Shown here in pieces: positions 8,159-16,102 of a DNA stretch of 58,279 nucleotides. The stretch comes from Streptomyces sp. NRRL WC-3605 (GTDB taxonomy: Bacteria > Actinomycetota > Actinomycetes > Streptomycetales > Streptomycetaceae). The position numbers and the translations under genes are program-made. Numbering within the stretch: position 1 is the stretch's first letter; every line of letters starts with the position of its first letter. The notes under the pieces were generated by a model. That model saw only the letters and a list, made by a program, of their open reading frames with translations, ran no database searches and was not told the DNA's origin. The stretch is taken from the NCBI RefSeq assembly GCF_001509795.1, contig NZ_LLZN01000068.1, positions 1 through 58,279 of the forward strand, written 5' to 3'.

Positions 8159-10021
8159 CTAGCGGATCGTCACCGCCCGGGTCTCGGTGATCTGGTCCAC
8201 GTCCGAGGTGCGCACGGTCACCTTCATCTCCCACGTCCCGGCGACGGGCAGGTTGAGGAAGCTGTTGCCCCAGTAGCCGCCCCGGTCGGTGAGCCCGGCG
8301 TCGAGCGGGCCGATGTCCTGGCCGGGGTGGGTGAAGGAGATCCGCAGTTCGGGGACGGAGGAGATGCCGCCGTCGGGGCCGTAGACGACCGCCTCGATCG
8401 AGTTGTCGCCGACGCGGGCGGGGTCGATGGTGATCTGCGCCGTGCCGCGCCCGCCGGGCGTGCCGACGTCGAACGGCACGTCGGTGACGGAGGCGCCGAC
8501 CACCGCGGGCGCGGCGGTGGCCGCCTCGGCCTCGGCCCGGCCCGGAAGCGTGCTGGTCAGCAGCGTGGTGACGGCCAGCACGGCCGCGCCGACGGCGACC
8601 TCGGTGAGCACCGAGCGGCGCAGCGCCCGCCGGTGCGCGGGGTCGGGTCCCCCCTCGGCGGAGGGGTCCGGTCCGGGCGGATCCGACGGGGAGGGCGACT
8701 CCGGCGGGGAGGCAGGCACCGACGTGGAGGCCGGTGGCCCGGACGGGCCGCCCACGGCCGCCGCCACCTTCGTCCGCACCGCCCGCTCCTCGGACCGGTC
8801 ACCGGACGGCTCCGCCACGGCGGGCGTCGTCTGCAGGGCCGTCCAGCGGCGGGAGACGGCCGCCGCGGCGAGGAGCACGACGACCGCCATCAGCTTGATG
8901 GCGAGGAGCCTGCCGTACGTCGTGTCGGCGAGCGCGTCCCAGCCGCCGAGGCCGCGCCAGGACTGGTAGACGCCGGTCACGACGAGGACGGTGACGGACG
9001 CGAACGCCACCCGGGAGAAGCGGCGCACCGCCTGAGCGGACAGCGCGGCCTGGTGGAGGGCGGCGAGCAGGGCCGCCAGACCGCCCAGCCAGACGGCCGT
9101 GGCGAGCAGGTGCAGCGCCGAGGAGGTCATGGCCACCGGCACCTGCAGACCGGCGGAGGCGTGCTCGCCGGCCGCCCAGGTCGCCGCGAGTCCCGCCGCG
9201 AGGGCGGCGCCGGTCCAGCCGTACCGCCTGCGCCGGCGGGCCATGCGCAGCAGGTAGGCGCCGGCGGCCAGGACGAGGGCGAGCCGGGCCAGCAGGACGA
9301 TGCCGGGGCGGCCGGTGAGGGCGCGGCCCGCGGCGTCGGCGTCGAACGCGCCGAGCGGCCCCTCCCCCGTCTCGTACGGGGCCCGCAGCACCAGCAGGAC
9401 GAGCGTGGCGGCGAGCAGCGCCCACCAGGAGGCCCGCGACAGCTTCTCGTGCAGCGGGACGTGGGGCGGGCGGCAGACCGCGACGAAGGCGGCGGTGCCG
9501 ATCAGCACGGCGACGGAGAGGTAGGCGAGGTAGCGGGCGATGGTGTGCAGGGCCTTGGTCACCGGGTCCTCGGTGGGGCCGGTGGCCAGGGCGGCGGCGG
9601 CCGTGGAGACGGTGGCCTTGCCTACGGAGAAGGTGAACGCGCCGGACACCGGGTGGCTGTCGGCCGACACCACCCGCCAGGCCACGGTGTAGGTGCCCTG
9701 CTCCAGCCCGGCGGGGAGGGTCACCCGGGCGGTGTCGGCGCCGTCCGGGCCGTTCCGCGGCTCGCCGACACGCAGTCGGCGGCCGTCGGGGTCGAGGACG
9801 CGGAAGGAGTCGTCGAGCAGGGCGACGGACTCGCTGAAGGTCAGGGTGAGGTGCTGGGGCGCCGACTTCAGGACGGCGCCGTCGCCGGGGTCGGAGTCGC
9901 GCAGCACGGCGTGCGCGGACGCGGACCCGGTGCCGCCGAGCAGGAGCAGGACCAGCAACGGGCCCAGCAGGAGCAGCCGCAGTGGCCCCCGTCGTCCCGG
10001 TCGTCCGTCCGCACACCTCAC
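8159..10021 (-). CDS. CopC-CopD copper resistance fusion protein (YcnJ-like)
   Basis: The 620-residue protein has a signal sequence ending in SASAHA, exposing the copper-binding His of the CopC domain (~36-130). The second CopC copper motif DSHPVSG is present. It continues into a CopD membrane domain of about eight helices (~155-400), then a long acidic Pro/Ser-rich linker, a ninth helix and a C-terminal beta domain resembling YtkA. It should bind copper outside and move it across the membrane. The GTG at 10021 is the only start giving the signal peptide. The internal linker (~405-455) is unusually low in complexity. Confidence 0.9.
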   Translation of the reverse strand: MRCADGRPGRRGPLRLLLLGPLLVLLLLGGTGSASAHAVLRDSDPGDGAVLKSAPQHLTLTFSESVALLDDSFRVLDPDGRRLRVGEPRNGPDGADTARVTLPAGLEQGTYTVAWRVVSADSHPVSGAFTFSVGKATVSTAAAALATGPTEDPVTKALHTIARYLAYLSVAVLIGTAAFVAVCRPPHVPLHEKLSRASWWALLAATLVLLVLRAPYETGEGPLGAFDADAAGRALTGRPGIVLLARLALVLAAGAYLLRMARRRRRYGWTGAALAAGLAATWAAGEHASAGLQVPVAMTSSALHLLATAVWLGGLAALLAALHQAALSAQAVRRFSRVAFASVTVLVVTGVYQSWRGLGGWDALADTTYGRLLAIKLMAVVVLLAAAAVSRRWTALQTTPAVAEPSGDRSEERAVRTKVAAAVGGPSGPPASTSVPASPPESPSPSDPPGPDPSAEGGPDPAHRRALRRSVLTEVAVGAAVLAVTTLLTSTLPGRAEAEAATAAPAVVGASVTDVPFDVGTPGGRGTAQITIDPARVGDNSIEAVVYGPDGGISSVPELRISFTHPGQDIGPLDAGLTDRGGYWGNSFLNLPVAGTWEMKVTVRTSDVDQITETRAVTIR

Positions 10022-10084
10022 GCCGCATCTCCGCCTTCGGTCCGCACCGCCTCGGGGTACATACGGACGCGGGGGCCCGTGTGC

Positions 10085-10843
10085 TCACCAGCCGGGCCGC
10101 GCGGACACCCCGCCGTCCACCACGAGGTCGTGCCCGGTGATCCAGGACGCCAGTGCGGAGGCCAGGAACACGCAGGCGTCGCCCACGTCCCGCGGCCGCC
10201 CGAGCCGTCCCAGGGGCGTCGCCGCCCGCCATCGTGCCACTCCGTCCGGCCACGCCTGCGCCAGCCCCTCCCGGTGGATCAGGCCGGGCGAGACGGTGTT
10301 GACGCGGACGCCGTGCGGGCCGTACTCCTGGGCGGCCGTGCGGGCGTGGGCCACCACCGCCGCCTTCGAGGCGCCGTAGTGGGCGTGCAGCGGGGCCGGG
10401 CGGGCCGCCTCGACGGAGGCGATGTGCGTGACCGAACCGCCGGCGGGCCGCATGGCCTCCGCCGCGGCGCGGGTGCAGGCGAAGACGCCGGACAGGTTGG
10501 CGTCCACCACGGCCCGCCAGTCGGCCGCGGTCATCGCCGCCAGGTCCCGGGTGGGCTGCACGCCCGCGTTGTTCACCAGGGCGGTCAGGCCGCCGCCCCA
10601 GGCGGCGGCCTCGGCGACGAGCCGCCCGCACGCGTCCTCGTCGGTCAGGTCGGCCGTCAGGACGACAGCCCGGCCGCCCGCCTCGCGGATGCGCCCGGCG
10701 AGCCGGTCGGCCGCCTCGCGCGCGGTGCGGCAGTGCAGGGCGACCGCCGCGCCCTCCTCGGCGAAGCGGGCCGCGATGCCCTGTCCGATGCCGCCGCCCG
10801 CGCCCGTGACGAGGGCGACCTGTCCGTCGAGAAGTCCGCTCAT
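10085..10843 (-). CDS. Short-chain dehydrogenase/reductase
   Basis: The 252-residue classical SDR has the cofactor motif TGAGGGIGQG near the N-terminus, NNAG, the catalytic Ser in HIASVE, YGASK for the catalytic Tyr/Lys pair, and PGLI. NAD(P)-dependent oxidoreductase activity is expected; the substrate is unknown. The ATG at 10843 is fixed by a 4-base ATGA overlap with the stop codon of the cupin gene upstream, which indicates translational coupling as the last gene of the iron-box operon. Confidence 0.93.
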   Translation of the reverse strand: MSGLLDGQVALVTGAGGGIGQGIAARFAEEGAAVALHCRTAREAADRLAGRIREAGGRAVVLTADLTDEDACGRLVAEAAAWGGGLTALVNNAGVQPTRDLAAMTAADWRAVVDANLSGVFACTRAAAEAMRPAGGSVTHIASVEAARPAPLHAHYGASKAAVVAHARTAAQEYGPHGVRVNTVSPGLIHREGLAQAWPDGVARWRAATPLGRLGRPRDVGDACVFLASALASWITGHDLVVDGGVSARPGW

Positions 10844-11313
10844 GGACGGCACAGTTCCGCGATCCGGGCGGCCTCGTGGGGATAGCGCGCCGTGAGGTCC
10901 GCCAGGTCGCCGTGCTCGTAGTCCTCGTAGGTGAAGCCGGGGGTCATCGTGCAGCCGAAGAAGGCCCAGGAGCCCCCGGCCGCCACCCGGGCCCCCATCC
11001 AGGTCCCGGCGGGCACGGTGAGCTGGAGGTGCTGGCCGCGCGTTATGCCGGGGCCCAGGACGGCGGTGCGGGAGGTGCCGTCCGGGGCGAGGAGCAGCAG
11101 CTCCAGGGGGTCGCCGAGGTAGAAGTGCCAGACCTCGTCGGACGGCAGGCGGTGCAGGGCGGAGTAGTCGTCGGCGGTGAGCAGGACGACGATCGCGGTG
11201 CCCTGCGGCCGCCCGTCGGGCCGTTCGGGTCCGGCCCAGGTGCGGCGGAACAGCCCGCCCTCACGCGGGATCGGCTCCAGGCGGTAGTGCGCGACGAGTT
11301 CCTCGGGCGTCAT
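10840..11313 (-). CDS. Cupin (DUF985, RmlC-like fold) protein
   Basis: The 157-residue single-domain cupin has the DUF985 signature: HYRLEPIPREGGLFRRTW, SDEVWHFYLGDPLELLLL, GTWMGARV and FGCTMTPGFTYEDYE. The ATG at 11313 overlaps the acetyltransferase stop by ATGA, and its own stop overlaps the SDR start in the same way. DUF985 members are small sugar-epimerase-like folds of unknown substrate. The coupling ties it to the acylase/acetyltransferase operon. Confidence 0.92.
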   Translation of the reverse strand: MTPEELVAHYRLEPIPREGGLFRRTWAGPERPDGRPQGTAIVVLLTADDYSALHRLPSDEVWHFYLGDPLELLLLAPDGTSRTAVLGPGITRGQHLQLTVPAGTWMGARVAAGGSWAFFGCTMTPGFTYEDYEHGDLADLTARYPHEAARIAELCRP

Positions 11314-11924
11314 CCCCCACAAGCTACCTCGCGGGTGAGGAAGGCGAGTTGGGCTTCCTTGCGCGGGAGGTACACGTCGGGCAGGTCGACCTCGGGCAGC
11401 ACGACGGCCGGTCCGGCGGTGAAGCCCTGCCTGAGGAAGCGGGCCACGGCCTTCTCGTTGCGCACGTCGGGGTCGACGACCACCCGCGAGCGCCCCAGGG
11501 TGCGGAAGACGTACGCGGCGACGACCGTGAGCAGCGCGGAGGTCCAGCCGGGCCGCTCGCCGCCCGGGGCGGCGGGGGCGAGCATCAGGTGCACGCCGAT
11601 GTCGCCGGGCCGGACGTCGTAGCACTCGCCGACCCGGTCGGCGTCGGGCTCGTAGGTCTGGAGGAGCGCGACCGGGTCGCCGTCGCGTTCGACGAGGAAG
11701 GCGTGATGGGTGTCGAGGGTGGCCATGTGGGCGTAGATCTCGGCGATCTGGTCCCGTGTCAGGCCGTTCATGCCCCAGAAGACGGCACGTTCCTCGCTCG
11801 CCCAGGTGTGCACGGTCCCGGCGTCGGCGTGCGGGTCGAGGGGGCGGACGGTGACGGTGCCGATGCCGTCGACGGTCTGCTCGTGGACGGGGTCGGCGGG
11901 GGCGGCCGTGGGCTGGTCAGACAT
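11310..11924 (-). CDS. GNAT acetyltransferase of the siderophore-biosynthesis (IucB/AlcB) type
   Basis: The 204-residue protein has the features of the acyltransferase family that acylates N-hydroxy lysine or diamines in hydroxamate siderophores. These are TVRPLDPHADAGTVHTW near the start, FWGM, YDVRPGDIGVHLML, and the acetyl-CoA loop region RVVVDPDVRNEKAVRFL-like (RNEKAVARFLRQGF). It starts eight bases before the acylase stop codon (overlap 11917-11924) and ends in an ATGA overlap with the cupin. No NRPS-independent siderophore synthetase lies in the window, so it may act on scavenged or recycled hydroxamates. Confidence 0.88.
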   Translation of the reverse strand: MSDQPTAAPADPVHEQTVDGIGTVTVRPLDPHADAGTVHTWASEERAVFWGMNGLTRDQIAEIYAHMATLDTHHAFLVERDGDPVALLQTYEPDADRVGECYDVRPGDIGVHLMLAPAAPGGERPGWTSALLTVVAAYVFRTLGRSRVVVDPDVRNEKAVARFLRQGFTAGPAVVLPEVDLPDVYLPRKEAQLAFLTREVACGG

Positions 11925-14025
11925 CGGTCTCCTTCTCGAACGCGGTGAAGTCGGTGACGACCGGGACCAGCTCGCCGCGCAGCCACAGCGGGAGCTGGTC
12001 GCGGTGGTGGGGCGAGCCGGGGACGCCGGACGCCCCGAGCGGGACGACCCAGCGGCTCTCCTCGCGGTCGGCCAGGTCCCAGACGTAGCGGGCGGCGGGG
12101 CCGCGCGCGCTCAGGTCGGTGAGTCCGGGCACGGCGGACGTGCAGAGCAGGCAGTCGTGGTCGCCGGACAGGCCGGGTTCCGCGGACGCCGGGTCCGGCA
12201 GGGCCCGCCAGGGGGCGAGCCGGTGGGTGTCGCCCCAGGTGGGCGCGGGCGCGGCGGTGTCCTCGGCGACCTCCTCGACGGCCGCCCGCACCAGCTCCGC
12301 GCGGTCGACGCAGTACAGGTCGTCGGCGCGCAGCAGGTGTTCGAGGGCGAAGGCGACGCGGGGGAGCAGGGCCAGCCAGGGGAGCAGGACGTCGGGGTGG
12401 GCGGGCGGGACGGCCAGCGCGGCGAAGGCGGGGTGCGCGGCGAGCCGGCGGACGACGGCGCCCCGCACCCGGGCGTAGAGGGCGGCGTCCGTGCTGTCCG
12501 CGTCCATACGGCGGTCCCAGGCGAGCAGCGTGCGGCGGACGCGCTCGGCGGCGGTGCCGAGGCCGCCGAGGCCGGCCAGGAGGTCCAGCAGGGGGGCCGC
12601 CGAGGCCAGATGGGTGTCCCTGTGGATCGCCGGCATGTCGGCGGCGGACCAGCGTTCCTTCTCCGCGAGCAGGGCGGTGATGCGGTCGGCGCGGTGCGGG
12701 GCGGCGAACTCGACGCCCAGGGGCGTGGCGAGTCCGCGCTGGTTGGCCATGGCGGCGACGCCGTCGGTGAGGCCGCCGCGGGGCGTCTCGTGCCAGCCCC
12801 GCCACTCGTGTCCGGGTTCCCAGGCGGGCACCGGGTGGAGGCGGTTGGCCGTGGAGCGCACGGGCACCTTCCCGGCGACGCGGTGCAGCAGGCCGCCCTC
12901 GGTGTCGGCGGCCTGGACGGCGTTGACGGGCTCCGTCCACGCGTCGAGGGCGCGGTCGACGTCGGCGACCCGGCGGGCCCGCAGCAGCGGCAGGAGGGCG
13001 CCGAAGCCGAGGTCGCCGGTGACGCGGGGCGGGTGGCGCAGGGCGAGCGCGAGGGGCGGGTCCTCCCTGTCACCGCCCGTGGTCCCGTCGGGCAGCCCCT
13101 CCGGACCGCCGACGATCACCGGTCCGCGCGCGGTCTCGATCACCTCGGCCTCGACCGGCTCCTCCCCCGCGACCTCGACGGTCTCGGTGTGCCGGGTGGC
13201 GCGCCGCCACACCCCGTCCGGGTCCAGTGCCTCGACGCCCGCGCCGGTCCGCCGCAGCCGCTCGCGGTAGAGGTCCTGGTAGTCGGCCATGGCGTTGGTG
13301 ATGGCCCAGGCGACGGAGCCGGTGTGTCCGAAGTGGGCGATGCCGGGGACGCCGGGGACGGCGAGGCCGACGACGTCGAACTCCGGGCAGGACAGGTGGA
13401 TCTGCTGGTAGACGCCGGGTTCCTCGATGAAGCGGTGCGGGTCGCCGGCGATGATCGCCTGCCCGGTGAGGGTCCGTTCGCCGCTCACGAGCCAGCCGTT
13501 GCTGCCGGAGGTGCCCGGTCCGTCCGTGGCGAACAGGCCGACCGCCCCGGGGCCGAGGTGCCGCCGCACCTGTTCGCGCCAGAGCTTGGCGGGGAAGCCC
13601 GCGAACAGCAGGTGGACGCCCAGCCAGATCCCGAACGGCGTCCAGGGCTCCCAGCGCCCGGGGGCAAGCCCGGTCCGCGCGAACTCCGGTGTGCGGCGGG
13701 CGCCTTCGGCCAGTCCCTCGTTCACCCCGTCGACGTACGCCCGCACCCACCGCGCGGTCTCGGGGTCCTGTCGTTCCAGGGCCTCGAAGCAGCGTCTCGC
13801 CGTGTCGTCGAGGCGGACCCGTCGCACCAGGACGTCCCAGGAGAGGGACTCGGCGCCGAGGAAGGACGCGGAGGTGCCGCGCGCCCGGTGCCGTTCCACC
13901 TCGAGCTGCCAGGCCCGGTCGAGGGCGGTGACCCGGCCCTGGGTGCGGGCGAGTTCGTCCACGCCGTCCGCCCGCAGATGCGGAATGCCCCAGGCGTCAC
14001 GGAAGATCTCGCCGGCCACCTGCAC
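11917..14025 (-). CDS. Penicillin-acylase family Ntn hydrolase
   Basis: The 702-residue protein has the family's fold signatures: EIFRDAWGIPHLRADG at the N-terminus, then GTSGSNGW, where Ser at about residue 175 would be the autocatalytically exposed nucleophile of the beta chain, and later FAAPHRADR and WQLEVERHRARGT. Family members cleave amide bonds of acyl-amines; PvdQ, a relative, removes the fatty acid from a pyoverdine precursor. I see no signal peptide, unlike secreted penicillin acylases and PvdQ, so it looks cytoplasmic. It is the first gene of an operon starting just downstream of an iron box, with a siderophore-type acetyltransferase coupled behind it. Confidence 0.9.
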   Translation of the reverse strand: MQVAGEIFRDAWGIPHLRADGVDELARTQGRVTALDRAWQLEVERHRARGTSASFLGAESLSWDVLVRRVRLDDTARRCFEALERQDPETARWVRAYVDGVNEGLAEGARRTPEFARTGLAPGRWEPWTPFGIWLGVHLLFAGFPAKLWREQVRRHLGPGAVGLFATDGPGTSGSNGWLVSGERTLTGQAIIAGDPHRFIEEPGVYQQIHLSCPEFDVVGLAVPGVPGIAHFGHTGSVAWAITNAMADYQDLYRERLRRTGAGVEALDPDGVWRRATRHTETVEVAGEEPVEAEVIETARGPVIVGGPEGLPDGTTGGDREDPPLALALRHPPRVTGDLGFGALLPLLRARRVADVDRALDAWTEPVNAVQAADTEGGLLHRVAGKVPVRSTANRLHPVPAWEPGHEWRGWHETPRGGLTDGVAAMANQRGLATPLGVEFAAPHRADRITALLAEKERWSAADMPAIHRDTHLASAAPLLDLLAGLGGLGTAAERVRRTLLAWDRRMDADSTDAALYARVRGAVVRRLAAHPAFAALAVPPAHPDVLLPWLALLPRVAFALEHLLRADDLYCVDRAELVRAAVEEVAEDTAAPAPTWGDTHRLAPWRALPDPASAEPGLSGDHDCLLCTSAVPGLTDLSARGPAARYVWDLADREESRWVVPLGASGVPGSPHHRDQLPLWLRGELVPVVTDFTAFEKETDV

Positions 14026-14037
14026 CCCTCCCTTGCT

Positions 14038-14056
14038 TTAGGTTAGCCTTGCCTAA
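14038..14056. promoter_or_regulatory. Iron box (DmdR/IdeR operator) between divergent genes
   Basis: TTAGGTTAGCCTTGCCTAA matches the 19-bp Streptomyces DmdR/IdeR iron box consensus TTAGGTTAGGCTAACCTAA at most positions, including both TTAGG/CCTAA ends. It lies 12 bases upstream of the acylase start and 43 bases upstream of the siderophore-interacting protein start. One site could repress both directions when iron is plentiful. Confidence 0.88.
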
Positions 14057-14099
14057 GTCATCATCGGTGCCGGAATAGTACGGGAACGGGGCGCGGGAC

Positions 14100-14819
14100 A
14101 TGGGGCAGGGGCACGGCTGGGAGGGCGCGGTCCTGAAACTGCTGCGCGCCAAGGACTTCACGTTCACGGTGACGGGCGCCGAGGACGTCACCGCGCACTA
14201 CCGCCGGGTGCGCCTCACCGACGGCGGCATGCTCGCGGCGACCGGCGTCCACCCGACCATGTGGGTCCGCCTCTGGTTCGACGACGCGGGCAGGCCGCAC
14301 CAGCGCGCCTACACCCTGGTCGACCCCGACCCGGCGGCCGGCACCTTCAGCCTGGAGTTCGCCCTGCACGAGGGCGTGGCCAGCGACTGGGCCCGGCGCG
14401 CGAAGCCGGGCGACACCGTCGAGGCGACCGTGCACGGCACCGGCTTCACCGACCCCGACCCGGCGCCCACGCACGTCTTCGCCGTCGCCGACGCCGCCTC
14501 CCTGCCCGCCCTGAACTCCCTCGTCGGCACGCTCGGCGGGACACCGGCCACCGTGTGGTTCGAGGGCGAGCGCGACGGCCTGCCCTTCCGCACGGACCCC
14601 GCCCGCCACGACGTACGGACCGTGCCGCGGCGCGAAGCGGGCGCCCACCTCGTCACCGCCGTGAAGGAGGCTCTGCCCGGCCTGCTGCGGCAGACCCCGG
14701 ACCCGTACGTCTGGATCGCCTGCGACACGGCGACGACCCGTGCGCTGACCGCGTACGTCCGCAAGGAGCTCGGGCTGCCCAAGCAGCGGGTGAACGCCCT
14801 GGGCTACTGGCGCCCCTGA
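14100..14819 (+). CDS. Siderophore-interacting protein (SIP), FAD-dependent ferric-siderophore reductase
   Basis: The 239-residue flavoprotein has an FAD-binding ferredoxin-reductase-like half with the RAYTLV motif (FAD site, about residue 63), then the SIP C-terminal domain (AVADAASLPALN, VWIACDTATTRALTAYVRKELGLPKQ, ALGYWRP). It reduces imported ferric-siderophores to release Fe(II) in the cytoplasm. It is divergent from the acylase operon, and the iron box between them explains its control. Confidence 0.94.
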   Translation: MGQGHGWEGAVLKLLRAKDFTFTVTGAEDVTAHYRRVRLTDGGMLAATGVHPTMWVRLWFDDAGRPHQRAYTLVDPDPAAGTFSLEFALHEGVASDWARRAKPGDTVEATVHGTGFTDPDPAPTHVFAVADAASLPALNSLVGTLGGTPATVWFEGERDGLPFRTDPARHDVRTVPRREAGAHLVTAVKEALPGLLRQTPDPYVWIACDTATTRALTAYVRKELGLPKQRVNALGYWRP

Positions 14820-14874
14820 CCGGCCGGGCCGCCCCCGCGCGCGGCCCGGCGGCCCGCGCGGCATGATCGGGGGC

Positions 14875-15468
14875 ATGGACGTCACCCTGCATCTCGCCCA
14901 GGACCCGGAGGCCGACGCGCTCCTCGGCCGCAGCCCGCTCGCCGCGCTGGTCGGCATGCTGCTGGACCAGCAGGTGCCGATGGAGTGGGCGTTCAAGGGG
15001 CCGCGCACGATCGCGGACCGGCTCGGCGCGGACGACCTCGACGCGCACGACATCGCCGCCCAGGACCCCGAGGCGTTCGTGGCCCTGCTCTCCGAGAAGC
15101 CGGCCGTGCACCGCTACCCGGGCTCCATGGCCAAGCGGATCCAGCAGCTGTGCCAGTACCTGGTCGAGCACTACGACGGCGAGGCCGGGCTGGTCTGGAA
15201 GGGCGTCGACGACGGCCGTGAACTGCTGCGCCGGCTCCAGGAGCTGCCCGGGTTCGGCAAGCAGAAGGCGCAGATCTTCCTCGCCCTGCTCGGCAAGCAG
15301 CTCGGCGTGCGGCCGCAGGGGTGGCGGGAGGCCGCCGGCGCGTACGGCGAGACCGAGTCCTTCCGGTCCGTCGCCGACATCACCGGACCGGAGTCGCTGG
15401 CCAAGGTGCGGGCGCACAAGCAGGAGATGAAGGCGGCCGCGAAGGCGGCGAAGGCGTCCCGCGCCTGA
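14875..15468 (+). CDS. HhH-GPD-type base excision repair protein
   Basis: The 197-residue protein has the helix-hairpin-helix LPGFGKQKAQIFLALLGKQ near residue 125 and a conserved N-terminal DVTLHLAQDPEADALL. It belongs to the small actinobacterial HhH-GPD group. The ATG at 14875 is preferred to the one at 14863 because family members begin MDVTL. No iron-sulphur cysteine cluster is visible. The catalytic base preference is unknown. Confidence 0.88.
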   Translation: MDVTLHLAQDPEADALLGRSPLAALVGMLLDQQVPMEWAFKGPRTIADRLGADDLDAHDIAAQDPEAFVALLSEKPAVHRYPGSMAKRIQQLCQYLVEHYDGEAGLVWKGVDDGRELLRRLQELPGFGKQKAQIFLALLGKQLGVRPQGWREAAGAYGETESFRSVADITGPESLAKVRAHKQEMKAAAKAAKASRA

Positions 15469-15565
15469 CCTTCCTCGTCCCGCACCTGACCTTTCTTAGC
15501 CCGTGCGGGGGTTTCCGGCGTCAGGCGTGATGAACATCGGACGGTGCGGGGGGACATGACCTTCC

Positions 15566-15898
15566 GTGAGCACCGCACGCAGTGGATCGCGCAGCCGGGT
15601 CTGGCTGCGGGTCGTCGTGCTGCTGCTCGCGCTGCTCGTACCGGGAGCGGACGCCCACGCGCACGCCCTGCCGGTGGCCGTGACGGCAGGGGCCGAGGCC
15701 GTCGAGCACGACACCCTCGACGCCACCGTGCGGCCGGCGGCCCGCTCCGAGCGCCGCGCCGGCACCCGTCGCTCCGTACGGCGCTGCGCGGGCCCGCCCC
15801 ACCGGCCGCCCCTCGCCCCCGCCACCCCCCGGACGGACCGTCCGGCCGCGGCCCCGAGCGTCCCGCCCCTGCTGCGCACCGTCGTCCTGCGCTGCTGA
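15566..15898 (+). CDS. Small secreted hypothetical protein
   Basis: The 110-residue protein has a signal peptide (WLRVVVLLLALLVPGADAHAHA) and a Pro/Arg-rich remainder that ends LRTVVLRC with a terminal Cys. I do not recognise a family. The GTG at 15566 gives the signal peptide; its ribosome site is weak. It is followed after 47 bases by a very small ORF with a strong ribosome site. Confidence 0.5.
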   Translation: MSTARSGSRSRVWLRVVVLLLALLVPGADAHAHALPVAVTAGAEAVEHDTLDATVRPAARSERRAGTRRSVRRCAGPPHRPPLAPATPRTDRPAAAPSVPPLLRTVVLRC

Positions 15899-15945
15899 CC
15901 GCCCCCGCCAGGAGGCCCCGTCAGCACGACAGGAGGAGCACAGCC

Positions 15946-16071
15946 ATGCCCGCCGACCCCTACGCCGTCCTGCGCGCCCTGCTGCGCGCGGAGGCGGCGC
16001 GCAGCGCCCCGAAGCCCGGGGCCCGGAAGAAGGAGCCGCCGCGTCCCCGCGAGGAACGGGAGCGCGGCTGA
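15946..16071 (+). CDS. 41-residue hypothetical protein
   Basis: A short ORF reads MPADPYAVLRALLRAEAARS, then a Lys/Arg/Pro-rich charged tail. AGGAGGAG at 15931-15938 is an excellent ribosome site eight bases upstream of the ATG, which is the main reason to call it. The N-terminal half could form an amphipathic helix. Function is unknown. It sits between the small secreted protein and the convergent HerA-like ATPase. Confidence 0.5.
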   Translation: MPADPYAVLRALLRAEAARSAPKPGARKKEPPRPREERERG

Positions 16072-16102
16072 GACCGGCGCGGCGGGGGCGGACTTCTCCG
16101 GG

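Noticed and set aside
4563..10885. Very long plus-strand frames (over 1000 codons) opposite the SpoIIE-type, Fpg and CopCD genes
   Set aside because: Low-complexity translations rich in Gly, Arg, Ala and Pro; the minus-strand proteins carry the real motifs.
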